Positions 23,951 through 31,667 of a DNA stretch of 39,964 bases are shown one piece after another. How positions within the stretch are numbered: the first letter of the stretch is position 1; the number at the start of each line of letters is the position of its first letter. The DNA comes from Akkermansia muciniphila (lineage in GTDB: Bacteria > Verrucomicrobiota > Verrucomicrobiia > Verrucomicrobiales > Akkermansiaceae), in the NCBI GenBank assembly GCA_004557455.1, contig SFDX01000022.1, positions 1 through 39,964 on the forward strand. The letters run 5' to 3'. Below the pieces are notes generated by a model that was not told the origin of the DNA, ran no database searches, and was given only the letters and a program-made list of their open reading frames with translations. The position numbers and the translations under genes were made by a program.

Positions 23951-24220
23951 TTACTTCTTACCGATGCCGCCGTGCGCCTTGAAGATGCGCGTCGGGGCAA
24001 ACTCACCGAGCTTGTGGCCCACCATGTTCTCCGTCACGTACACCGTGGCAAAGCTCTTGCCGGCGTGCACGAGGAAGGTGAGACCCACAAAGTCCGGAAT
24101 CACCATGGAGGCGCGGCTCCACGTCTTGATCGGCTTGCGGTCACCACTCTGCAACTGGGCATCTACCTTGTCGAGAAGAGGCTGGCTTACGAAGGGTCCT
24201 TTTTTGAGGGAACGTCCCAT
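23951..24220 (-). CDS. rpsS: 30S ribosomal protein S19
   Basis: S19 of 89 aa, in the 30S head. GRSLKKGPFVSQPLLDKV, TWSRASMVIPDFVGLTFLVHAGKSFATVYVTENMVGHKLGEFAPTR are standard in order. Followed not by rplV but by the secreted coiled-coil gene. Confidence 0.97.
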   Translation of the reverse strand: MGRSLKKGPFVSQPLLDKVDAQLQSGDRKPIKTWSRASMVIPDFVGLTFLVHAGKSFATVYVTENMVGHKLGEFAPTRIFKAHGGIGKK

Positions 24221-24247
24221 TGTCGTTAAATGAGTTGATGGTTATGA

Positions 24248-25081
24248 TTACTTAGACTTGCGGCGCTGCACGATGAACACATCGGAAGGCTTGCGGATAC
24301 GGCGGGTCTTCTGGCCCTTCACATGCCCCCACGGGGACTTGAGGTGCTGGCGACCGCCACCGGACTTGGACTTACCCTCACCACCACCGTTGGGGTGGTC
24401 GACGGGGTTCATGCACATACCGCGCACGGTCGGGCGGATGCCCATCCAGCGCGTACGGCCGGCCTTACCGGAGGACTCGTTCATGTGCTGGGTGTTGCCC
24501 ACCTGGCCGATGGTGCAGAGGCACTCCACGCGGAACTTACGCACCTCACCGGAGGGCATCTTGACGAGCGCGTACTCGCCGTCGCGGTTGGAGAGGATGG
24601 CCTGCTGGCCGGCAGAGCGGGCAATCTTGCCGCCGGTGCCGGGGCGCACCTCGATGTTGTGGATGGCCGTGCCGAGCGGGACGTTCTTGAGGGGCATCGC
24701 GTTGCCCACCTTCGGGGCCACGTTGTTGCCGCTCTGCACCGTCATGCCCACCGTCAGACCCACCGGGGCCAGGATGTAGCTCTTCGTGCCGTCCGTGTAC
24801 TGAATCAGCGCGATGCGGCAGGTGCGGTTCGGGTCATACTCGATGGCCAGCACCGTCGCGGCCTCCTGCTTGGTGCGACGGAAGTCCACCAAACGATAAT
24901 GGAACTTGTGACCGCCGCCGATGTGGCGGGTCGTGATGCGGCCGTTGTTGTTGCGGCCGCCGCTCTTGCGGATCGGCTCCAGCAAGGCCTTCTCAGGCTT
25001 GGACTTGGTGATCTCGTCGAAGGACGGAAGCACCTTGTAGCGGTTGGAAGGGGTGGTAGGCTTAAATGACTTAAGGGACAT
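24248..25081 (-). CDS. rplB: 50S ribosomal protein L2
   Basis: L2 of 277 aa, required for peptidyl-transferase assembly and subunit joining. Family sequence is visible from FKPTTPSNRYKVLPSF through GRNNNGRITTRHIGGGHK, to GIRPTVRGMCMNPVDHPNGGGEG. The His of VDH is kept, but the next His of the usual DHPHGGGEG is Asn here (DHPNGGGEG). The basic C-terminal RRIRKPSDVFIVQRRKSK is typical. Confidence 0.97.
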   Translation of the reverse strand: MSLKSFKPTTPSNRYKVLPSFDEITKSKPEKALLEPIRKSGGRNNNGRITTRHIGGGHKFHYRLVDFRRTKQEAATVLAIEYDPNRTCRIALIQYTDGTKSYILAPVGLTVGMTVQSGNNVAPKVGNAMPLKNVPLGTAIHNIEVRPGTGGKIARSAGQQAILSNRDGEYALVKMPSGEVRKFRVECLCTIGQVGNTQHMNESSGKAGRTRWMGIRPTVRGMCMNPVDHPNGGGEGKSKSGGGRQHLKSPWGHVKGQKTRRIRKPSDVFIVQRRKSK

Positions 25082-25110
25082 AATAGCTTACGATTTGAGG
25101 GGTTAACGGA

Positions 25111-25395
25111 TCAGACCAGGTCGAGGGACTCACCGGCGGCGAGACGAACATAGGCCTTCTTCCATGCCGGAGCAACACCGGCATCCTTCGTGCGGCTGCG
25201 GCGCACCTTGCCGTCGCAGTTAGCCGTGCGCACCGATGCCACCTTCTTGCCGAAAGCCTTGGCAACGGCTCGCTTGATCTCGGACTTGGTCGCCTTCACA
25301 GCTACCTCGAACACGATTTCACCCGTCTTCTCATGCAGCACAACGGCCTTCTCGGATACGCGCGGGCGCTTGATAACGTCGTAGATGTCGTTCAT
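25111..25395 (-). CDS. rplW: 50S ribosomal protein L23
   Basis: L23 of 94 aa, the docking site for trigger factor and SRP at the exit tunnel. IKRPRVSEKAVVLHE, the IVFEVAVKATKSEIKRAVAKAFGKKVASVRTANC core and the basic loop are all recognisable. Two nt separate it from the rplD stop region, so translation is probably coupled. Confidence 0.95.
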   Translation of the reverse strand: MNDIYDVIKRPRVSEKAVVLHEKTGEIVFEVAVKATKSEIKRAVAKAFGKKVASVRTANCDGKVRRSRTKDAGVAPAWKKAYVRLAAGESLDLV

Positions 25396-25397
25396 AT

Positions 25398-26015
25398 TTA
25401 CTTGGTGGTTTTGGTGCGATCAGCAAGAATGGTCAGCGCAGACTCCACAAGCACCACCTTCGTGGCATGCAGCAGCTGCTCCACATTTACTTCCGAGGCC
25501 GTCATGAGCAGGACCTCGCCCACGTTGCGGCCGGCGCGCTTCGTCATCTCGTCGAAGGACTCCGCGACGATGAGGATCTTCTTGCCCTCGGCAATCCCTG
25601 CCACAGCGGCAACGAAGCTCTTGGTCTTGCCGTCCTCGATGCTGAAGCTCGGAACGGTCACAACCTTACCCCCGGTGATGATGTCACCCAACACGCGGCG
25701 CAGGGCCAGCTTACGGGTGCTCTTGTTCACCTTCTTGGAGTAATCACGGGGACGCGGGCCGAACACGACGCCGCCACCCACGAAGATGGGAGCGCGACGG
25801 TCGCCGTGGCGGGCATTACCCGTGCCCTTCTGGCGGTACATCTTGCGGTTGTTGCCCGCTACCTCGGCGCGGGTCTTGGTGTTGGCAGAGCCGGTGCGGC
25901 GGTTGGCAGCGTAGGCTACCACCAGGTCATGCACGGCCTGGTTGCCTTTGTCGCTGCCCACGGTCACGATGCCGGCGGCTGTTGCTGCCTCAATGGTGAA
26001 TTCTGTTGCGGACAT
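25398..26015 (-). CDS. rplD: 50S ribosomal protein L4
   Basis: L4 of 205 aa. The extended loop that reaches the exit tunnel is visible (TRAEVAGNNRKMYRQKGTGNARHGDRRAPIFVGGGVVFGPRPRDYS). In some bacteria L4 represses its own operon; nothing in the sequence here lets me confirm that. An AGGAG-like sequence (CTAGGAGAACC) precedes the ATG. Confidence 0.96.
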   Translation of the reverse strand: MSATEFTIEAATAAGIVTVGSDKGNQAVHDLVVAYAANRRTGSANTKTRAEVAGNNRKMYRQKGTGNARHGDRRAPIFVGGGVVFGPRPRDYSKKVNKSTRKLALRRVLGDIITGGKVVTVPSFSIEDGKTKSFVAAVAGIAEGKKILIVAESFDEMTKRAGRNVGEVLLMTASEVNVEQLLHATKVVLVESALTILADRTKTTK

Positions 26016-26043
26016 AGATAGGTTCTCCTAGTTCGTTTTTTGT

Positions 26044-26688
26044 TTACTTGCCAATCTTCTTCTTAGCCGCGCGGATGACGACGTAGGAGCCCTTGGCGCC
26101 CGGAACCGGCCCGGAGACGAGGATCACGTTGTCGTCCTTGCGGACCTGAACGACCTTGAGGTTCTGAACGGTCTTGCGCTCGTTACCCATGTGGCCGGGC
26201 ATCTTCTGGCCCTTCCACACGCGGGACGGCGTGGCGCAGGCGCCCACACCACCCGTGCGGCGGTGCATCATCGAGCCGTGGGCCGCGGGGGAACCGTGGA
26301 AGTTGTGGCGGCGCATCACACCCTGGAAGCCCTTGCCCTTGGAGGTGCCGATGACATCCACCCAGGCGCCCTCTTCAAAGAGCTCGCAGCCGGGGTGCTG
26401 GGCACCCTCTGCCGGAAGCTCGGAGGCCTCAACGCGGAACTCCTTGAGGAGCTTGGTCGGGGCAATGCCCAGCTTCTTGAAGTGGCCGGCAACCGGTTTG
26501 CTCAGGCGGCTCTCCTTCTGAGCGTCGAAGGCAACCTGTACGGCGGTGTAGCCGTCCTTCTCCTCCGTCTTGATCTGGCCGAAGGTGTTGCCGGTCACGT
26601 CGATGACGGTCACGGGAATCATGGCCCCGGTCTCTTGGTTGAAAACGCGGGTCATGCCAACCTTTTTACCAATAAGTCCTAATGACAT
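26044..26688 (-). CDS. rplC: 50S ribosomal protein L3
   Basis: L3 of 214 aa, near the peptidyl-transferase centre. LGLIGKKVGMTRVFNQETGAMIPVTVI opens it, and the central GKGFQGVMRRHNFHGSPAAHGSMMHRRTGGVGACATPSRVWKGQKMPGH is canonical; the Gln methylated in E. coli lies in this region. Start taken at the ATG 26688, not the TTG three codons earlier. Confidence 0.97.
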   Translation of the reverse strand: MSLGLIGKKVGMTRVFNQETGAMIPVTVIDVTGNTFGQIKTEEKDGYTAVQVAFDAQKESRLSKPVAGHFKKLGIAPTKLLKEFRVEASELPAEGAQHPGCELFEEGAWVDVIGTSKGKGFQGVMRRHNFHGSPAAHGSMMHRRTGGVGACATPSRVWKGQKMPGHMGNERKTVQNLKVVQVRKDDNVILVSGPVPGAKGSYVVIRAAKKKIGK

Positions 26689-26725
26689 GTTGTGCAATCT
26701 GTGTTAGTGGTTCGGATCGTGGGGA

Positions 26726-27034
26726 CTAGATCTTGATGGTGATGTCCACACCGGCGGGCAGGTTGAGCTTCTTGAGCTCCTCAACCGTGCGGCTGGTCGG
26801 CTCCACAATGTCCAGAAGACGCTTGTGGGTGCGGATTTCGAACTGGTCGGCAGATTTCTTATTAACATGGACCGAGCGGTTCACAGAGAACTTCTCGATA
26901 CGAGTCGGCAAAGGAATCGGTCCGGCGACTTTAGCTCCGGTGCGCTTGGCCGTCTCGACGATCTCCGAAGCGGAGCGGTCGATGGCGCGGCTGTCAAAGG
27001 CACGAAGACGAATGCGGATTTTGGGACTTTGCAT
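26726..27034 (-). CDS. rpsJ: 30S ribosomal protein S10 (NusE)
   Basis: S10 of 102 aa, also the NusE antitermination factor. KIRIRLRAFDSRAIDRSASEIVETAKRTGAKVAGPIPLPT and the FEIRTHKRLLDI stretch are diagnostic. It follows fusA directly after 41 nt; tuf, which often sits between them, is missing. Confidence 0.97.
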   Translation of the reverse strand: MQSPKIRIRLRAFDSRAIDRSASEIVETAKRTGAKVAGPIPLPTRIEKFSVNRSVHVNKKSADQFEIRTHKRLLDIVEPTSRTVEELKKLNLPAGVDITIKI

Positions 27035-27075
27035 GAACGTGCGGTTATGTTTGCGGTTAATAATAGGTTGGTTAC

Positions 27076-29259
27076 TTACTTGGCGGCACCACCGCGTGCC
27101 TTGACGATCTGGGCGACAAGGTTCGGGGGGACCTGTTCAAAGTGGGAGGGCTCCATGGAGTAGGAGGCAAGGCCCTTGGAGAGGGTGCGGATGTCCGTGG
27201 AGTAGCCGAACATCTCCGCCAGCGGGACAGAGGCAGACAGAATGCACTCGGAGCCGCGGTGCTCCATGTTGTTGACGGCGGCACGGCGGCGGTTGAGGTC
27301 GCCCATGATGTCGCCCTGGTTCTCGGCGGGGGTCACGACTTCCACGCTCATGATCGGCTCCAGAAGCACCGGGCCGCACTTGGCAAAGGCGTTCTTCATC
27401 GCGAAGATAGCCGCCATCTTGAACGCGTTTTCGTTGGAGTCCACTTCGTGGTAGGAGCCGTCGATGACGTCCACTTCCACATCCTCCACCGGGTAGCCGG
27501 CCACGCAGCCGGAGTTCATGGCCTCATTCAGACCGGCGTACACGGCGTTCATGTACTCCTTCGGAATGGCACCACCGACAATCTTGTTGGCAATCTTGAG
27601 ACCCGTGCCGCGCTCACCCGGGCGCATGGCGATGACCACATCACCGTACTGGCCGCGGCCGCCGGACTGCTTGACGAGCTTGCCCTGCACGCGGTCGGCG
27701 CTCTTGGTGATGGTCTCGCGGTAGGCGATCTGGGGCTTACCGGTGTTGGCCTCCACCTTGAACTCGCGGCGCAGACGGTCCACGATGATGTCCAGGTGCA
27801 GCTCACCCATACCGGCGATGATGGTCTGGCCGGTCTCTTCGTCCGTCTTCACGCGGAAGGTCGGGTCCTCCGCAGAGAGGCGCTGCAGCGCGTTGGACAT
27901 CTTCTCCTGGTCGCCCTTGGTAAGGGGCTCCACCGCCATGGAAATCACGGTGTCCGGGAAGGTCGGGGGCTCGAGCGTGTAGTCGAAGTCGTCCGTGGCC
28001 AGGGTGTCACCCGTGGTGGCGTTCTTGAGGCCCACGATGGCGGCAATGTCACCGGAGTACACGGCATCCACGTCCGTGTGCACGTTGGCCTGAATCTGAA
28101 GCAGACGGCCGACGCGCTCGCGCTTGCGGGTGCGGGGGTTGTACACGGTATCGCCCTTGTGAATAACACCCGTGTAGACGCGGATGAAGACGAGGGAACC
28201 CACGAACTTATCTGCCCAGAGCTTGAACGCAAGGGCCACGGGCTTGTCGTCATCGGAGGGCTCCAGCACCTTGGTCTCGAATGTCTCGTAGCCGTTCTCG
28301 TCCAGACCGTTGGAGACGGTGGAGGTCACCACGGCGGCCTTGGCCTCCAGCGGGGAGGGCAGGTAGTCCACCACAGCGTCCAACAGGGCCTGAATACCCT
28401 TGTTCTTGAACGCGGAACCACCGGCAACGGGCACAAACTTGTTGGCGATGCAGGCGCGGCGGATGGCGGCTTTCAGCGTCGGGGCGTCAATCGGCTCCTC
28501 CATCAGGTAAAGCTCGGCCAGCTCGTCGTCCACGTCAGCCACGCGGCTCTTGAGGTCCTCCAAGGCCTCCGCAGCCTTGTCCTTCAGCTCGGCGGGCAGC
28601 TCCTCCACGGTGTAGGTGGAGCCCATGCGGTCGTTGTCGGCGTAGATGATGGCCTTCTGGTTCACCACGTCGATCTGGCCGTGCAGAGAGTCCTCGGAGC
28701 CGATGGGGATGAGGATGGGGGCGGCGTTGGCACCCAGCTTGGTGCGGATGTCGTTGAGTACGTTGTCAAAGTTGGCACCCACGCGGTCCATCTTGTTCAC
28801 GAAGCAGATGCGGGGCACGTTGTACTTGGTGGCCTGGCGCCACACGGTCTGGGTCTGGGGCTGTACGCCGGCCACACCGCAGAACACCACGATGGCACCG
28901 TCCAGCACACGCAGAGAGCGCTCCACCTCAGCGGTGAAGTCTACGTGCCCGGGGGTGTCAATCACGTTGAGCTGGAAGTTTTCGTTCTCGAAAAGCTTGC
29001 AGCAGCCCTCCGAGGGGAGCTGTTTCCAATTGGTCGTAACGGCGGCGGAGGTGATGGTGATACCGCGCTCCTGCTCCTGTTCCATCCAGTCGGTCGTTGC
29101 GGCGCCGTCATGCACCTCACCGATCTTGTGGATCATGCCGGTGTAGAAAAGGATACGTTCGGAGAGCGTCGTTTTGCCACCGTCAATGTGAGCGGCAATA
29201 CCGAAGTTGCGGTAGCGCTCAAGCGGGGCCTTACGGTCAGGGCTGCTTACATTAGCCAT
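27076..29259 (-). CDS. fusA: Elongation factor G
   Basis: EF-G of 727 aa, the translocation GTPase. G-domain motifs: G1 AHIDGGKTT (23-31), G2 RGIT (65-68), G3 DTPGH (101-105), G4 NKMD (155-158). Later domains include the domain IV segment IVGGAIPKEYMNAVYAGLNEAM and the GDIMGDLNRRRA motif. G1 differs from the common AHIDAGKTT by Ala to Gly, and the next residues are LSERIL rather than TTERIL. Part of the rpsL-rpsG-fusA cluster. The long frames on the opposite strand are antisense shadows. Confidence 0.97.
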   Translation of the reverse strand: MANVSSPDRKAPLERYRNFGIAAHIDGGKTTLSERILFYTGMIHKIGEVHDGAATTDWMEQEQERGITITSAAVTTNWKQLPSEGCCKLFENENFQLNVIDTPGHVDFTAEVERSLRVLDGAIVVFCGVAGVQPQTQTVWRQATKYNVPRICFVNKMDRVGANFDNVLNDIRTKLGANAAPILIPIGSEDSLHGQIDVVNQKAIIYADNDRMGSTYTVEELPAELKDKAAEALEDLKSRVADVDDELAELYLMEEPIDAPTLKAAIRRACIANKFVPVAGGSAFKNKGIQALLDAVVDYLPSPLEAKAAVVTSTVSNGLDENGYETFETKVLEPSDDDKPVALAFKLWADKFVGSLVFIRVYTGVIHKGDTVYNPRTRKRERVGRLLQIQANVHTDVDAVYSGDIAAIVGLKNATTGDTLATDDFDYTLEPPTFPDTVISMAVEPLTKGDQEKMSNALQRLSAEDPTFRVKTDEETGQTIIAGMGELHLDIIVDRLRREFKVEANTGKPQIAYRETITKSADRVQGKLVKQSGGRGQYGDVVIAMRPGERGTGLKIANKIVGGAIPKEYMNAVYAGLNEAMNSGCVAGYPVEDVEVDVIDGSYHEVDSNENAFKMAAIFAMKNAFAKCGPVLLEPIMSVEVVTPAENQGDIMGDLNRRRAAVNNMEHRGSECILSASVPLAEMFGYSTDIRTLSKGLASYSMEPSHFEQVPPNLVAQIVKARGGAAK

Positions 29260-29324
29260 ATGATAAAAGTAATATGAATGGTGTTATGTTCAGAGATTAC
29301 GCAAGAACTTCCGGGTGGGGTTAC

Positions 29325-29798
29325 TTACCAGCGGAAGTGAGCAAAGGCGCGGTTGGCCTGAGCCATCTTGTGCACGTCATCGCGCTTGCGAACGGCAGCA
29401 CCCTGGTTGGCTGCGGCCTCCTTGATCTCGTTGGCAAGGGCCTTCGCCATCGGCACACCCTTGCGGCTGCGCGCGTAGTTGATGATCCAGCGCATGGCCA
29501 GAGCCTCGGAGCGCTCCGGAGCCACCTCCAACGGCACCTGGTAGGTCGCACCGCCCACGCGGCGGCTCTTCACCTCTACGCGCGGCTTCGCGTTCTCAAT
29601 GGCGCGGGTCAGCACCTCCAGCGGGCTCACGGTGTCCGTGCCCTCGTTGGCCAGGTCAATTGCCTTGTACACAATGCTCTCCGCCAGAGAGCGCTTACCG
29701 GCAAGCATCACCTTACCGATCAGACGACCCACCAGCGCGGAATCGTACCGGGAGTCACGACGTTCAATCTTCTTGTAGACGCGTTTGCGACGAGCCAT
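29325..29798 (-). CDS. rpsG: 30S ribosomal protein S7
   Basis: S7 of 157 aa, which nucleates assembly of the 30S head. MARRKRVYKKIERRDSRYDSALVGRLIGKVMLAGKRSLAESIVY opens it; VKSRRVGGATYQVPLEV and the C-terminal DDVHKMAQANRAFAHFRW complete the fold. In the E. coli str operon S7 represses its own mRNA; the rpsL-rpsG spacing here is short (28 nt). Confidence 0.97.
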   Translation of the reverse strand: MARRKRVYKKIERRDSRYDSALVGRLIGKVMLAGKRSLAESIVYKAIDLANEGTDTVSPLEVLTRAIENAKPRVEVKSRRVGGATYQVPLEVAPERSEALAMRWIINYARSRKGVPMAKALANEIKEAAANQGAAVRKRDDVHKMAQANRAFAHFRW

Positions 29799-29826
29799 AG
29801 TCTTGTTCTTGTGTTAAGGGTTGGGT

Positions 29827-30228
29827 TTACTTCTTCTTGGCAGGAGCGGCGGCACCGGCCTTCGGGCGCTTGGCACCGTACTTCGAACGACCGCGACGGC
29901 GCTTGTCCACGCCCAAGCAGTCCAGTGCACCGCGCACAATGTGGTAGCGCACACCGGGAAGGTCTTTCACACGACCACCGCGCACCAGCACGATGGAGTG
30001 CTCCTGCAGGTTGTGGCCCTCACCACCGATGTAGGCAATGACTTCTTCGCCGTTCGTCAGGCGAACCTTGGCCACTTTACGGAGAGCGGAGTTCGGCTTC
30101 TTGGGCGTGCGGGTCATCACCTGAAGGCAGACACCGCGACGCTGCGGGCAGCTGTGAAGAGCGCGAGACTTCGACTTCTCTTCCGGTACGATACGTCCCT
30201 TGCGGACGAGCTGATTAATGGTCGGCAT
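29827..30228 (-). CDS. rpsL: 30S ribosomal protein S12
   Basis: S12 of 133 aa, at the decoding centre. MPTINQLVRKGR, RTPKKPNSALRKVAKVRLTNG and GGRVKDLPGVRYHIVRG are standard. The two lysines mutated in streptomycin resistance (E. coli K43 and K88) are intact. A basic Ala/Lys-rich tail replaces the usual short end. First gene of the ribosomal operon; AAGGAAAC precedes the ATG. Confidence 0.97.
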   Translation of the reverse strand: MPTINQLVRKGRIVPEEKSKSRALHSCPQRRGVCLQVMTRTPKKPNSALRKVAKVRLTNGEEVIAYIGGEGHNLQEHSIVLVRGGRVKDLPGVRYHIVRGALDCLGVDKRRRGRSKYGAKRPKAGAAAPAKKK

Positions 30229-30371
30229 GTTTCCTTTGAGTTTGTGTTTGTCGGGCGCTCGCGGTCTTGTACATGCCCCCTCTCACCTTGAGGGAAACCT
30301 GCCAGTTTTCCGGTGGCGTACCCGATAATTCCCCGCTTGTGCACGTAATCCTACGCATAAAGGGGTGCGCT
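30229..30371 (-). promoter_or_regulatory. Long 5' leader of the ribosomal operon
   Basis: About 137 nt lie between the predicted start of transcription (near 30365) and the rpsL ATG. A small hairpin CCCTC-AAGGTGA-GAGGG is visible (about 30277-30293). Leaders of this length on ribosomal operons often bind an autoregulatory ribosomal protein, but no known motif is recognisable here. Confidence 0.35.
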
Positions 30372-30399
30372 ATTTTAGCCGATTTTCTCATTTTAGCAA
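30372..30399 (-). promoter_or_regulatory. Promoter of the rpsL-rplN operon
   Basis: TTGCTA (30394-30399) and TAAAAT (30372-30377) on the minus strand are 16 nt apart, with an AT-rich tract (eight A on the minus strand) just upstream like an UP element. The rest of the 314-nt gap holds the divergent promoter at 30505-30533 and no gene. Confidence 0.65.
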
Positions 30400-30504
30400 G
30401 CCTTTTTTTTGTCTTTACCCCTTTTTTATGCGTTTCCGGCCCCTTTTCTGCCGCTTTTTCCTGCCATGGGGGGCCGAGAATGCGTGCGCACACGCGTTTT
30501 GAGC

Positions 30505-30533
30505 TTGCCATATCACCGCGCGCTCTCTATAAT
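30505..30533 (+). promoter_or_regulatory. Promoter of the outer-membrane-type gene (leaderless type)
   Basis: TTGCCA (30505-30510) and a perfect TATAAT (30528-30533) with a 17-nt spacer. The ATG lies 9 nt after the -10. Confidence 0.8.
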
Positions 30534-30542
30534 AAAGGGCGT

Positions 30543-31532
30543 ATGAATAAGCTTCCCCTTCTGCTTCTTTCGCTTTCCCTGCCCGCTCTCGCGGTCGATG
30601 ATCTGCCGCCGCTCATTCCGACCGGCCCCGTGGAGTACAGCAACGAGCCCGCGTTAGAGTCCGCACCTCCGTTGAATGCGGATGCAGGCAACCCTTTCCT
30701 TGCGGAGTCCGAGCCGGCGGCGACTTCCCCTGCCCCGCTGACCACCACCGGCAACAACGGTAAGGGCTACATCAGCCTGAATGCTTTTACCAGCCACTAT
30801 AATGTGCGCGGCATGGGCGTGGAGCACGGGTTGAGCAAGTGGGGCTTCAGCTCGCTGGATGCTTCGTACACGCTGCCGAATGACAATCTGCTGAACTGGG
30901 GCTTGCAGGCTCTCATCGCGGCCGGGGCGGATCTCATCTGGGGCAGTCCCACGCCGCTGGGTAAGGATACCCCGCTGCGCTTCCAGGCCGCTATCGGCAA
31001 GGAGATCTTCCCGAACCTGCTGGTGGAGGTGGGCTACACCATCCGTCGCGCCGGCTTCGAGGGCTTTATGGCAACGGAGGGGCGCGGCGGCGCTAACCAC
31101 ACCACCCAAGATCTCTTCCTGCGCGCTTCCTTCGATGACCACGGTAAGGGTTTCTTCGGCCACGCTCTCTGGGGTTTCGGGTTCCAGGGGCTTACGGGTA
31201 GCTATTTCGACATCGAGGGCGGTTACCGTTTCACGGATGTGATCGCTGCGGGTAACATCGGCTCGGATCTGGAGGTCTCGGTCGGCGTGGCGCCGTCCAT
31301 CGGCTACTGGGGCAGAAACGTAGAGGGCATCGACGATGTGCGCGTGCGCGTTGCTCTACAGCCGTTCTCCCAGTCCGGTTCCTTCGGGCGAGATGCTCAC
31401 CTCTACTTCACTCCTTGGGTCCAGCTTGCTTGGGCCGGCAGCAATCGTAACAAGATCCGTCACATCACGGGCCGCAAGACTGTCTCCAATGCCCAGCTCA
31501 CTTTCGGCCTCGAGGCCGGCTGGAAGTTCTGA
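30543..31532 (+). CDS. Outer-membrane beta-barrel-like protein, 329 aa
   Basis: An exported protein with signal peptide MNKLPLLLLSLSLPALA and a low-complexity Pro/Ala/Glu linker (to about residue 65). A body of alternating strands follows (YISLNAFTSHYNVRGMGVEHG, LDASYTLPN, VEVGYTIRRAGFEGF, GYRFTDVIAAGNIGSDLEVSVGVAPSIGYWG), ending in an aromatic terminus (LEAGWKF). This is the look of a 12- or 14-strand outer-membrane barrel; no specific family is recognised. The frame is open to 30267, but the promoter at 30505-30533 places the start at the ATG 30543. No gene follows before tRNA-Thr. Confidence 0.75.
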   Translation: MNKLPLLLLSLSLPALAVDDLPPLIPTGPVEYSNEPALESAPPLNADAGNPFLAESEPAATSPAPLTTTGNNGKGYISLNAFTSHYNVRGMGVEHGLSKWGFSSLDASYTLPNDNLLNWGLQALIAAGADLIWGSPTPLGKDTPLRFQAAIGKEIFPNLLVEVGYTIRRAGFEGFMATEGRGGANHTTQDLFLRASFDDHGKGFFGHALWGFGFQGLTGSYFDIEGGYRFTDVIAAGNIGSDLEVSVGVAPSIGYWGRNVEGIDDVRVRVALQPFSQSGSFGRDAHLYFTPWVQLAWAGSNRNKIRHITGRKTVSNAQLTFGLEAGWKF

Positions 31533-31550
31533 TGCTGACAAAAAAAAATC

Positions 31551-31579
31551 TTGCCAAGGCACATTCTCTGCGCTAGAAT
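31551..31579 (+). promoter_or_regulatory. tRNA-Thr promoter
   Basis: TTGCCA (31551-31556) and TAGAAT (31574-31579) are 17 nt apart; the tRNA begins 11 nt after the -10. Confidence 0.75.
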
Positions 31580-31590
31580 GTGCCTACCTC

Positions 31591-31662
31591 GCCGGTTTAG
31601 CTCAGCGGTAGAGCACCCGATTTGTAATCGGACGGTCGTCAGTTCAATCCTGACAACCGGCT
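31591..31662 (+). tRNA. tRNA-Thr (anticodon TGT)
   Basis: A full cloverleaf folds by eye: acceptor GCCGGTT / AACCGGC, D arm GCTC...GAGC, anticodon stem CCCGA / TCGGA with loop TTTGTAA (TGT), T arm GTCAG-TTCAATC-CTGAC. Discriminator T; CCA is not encoded. 72 nt. Confidence 0.96.
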
Positions 31663-31667
31663 TTGGG

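Noticed and set aside
27142..29277. 711-codon plus-strand ORF opposite fusA
   Set aside because: An antisense shadow; the fusA frame is canonical and the opposite product is low-complexity His/Val/Gly sequence.
30040..30115. Streptomycin-resistance changes in S12
   Set aside because: Both key lysines (PKKPNS and GGRVKD) are wild type.
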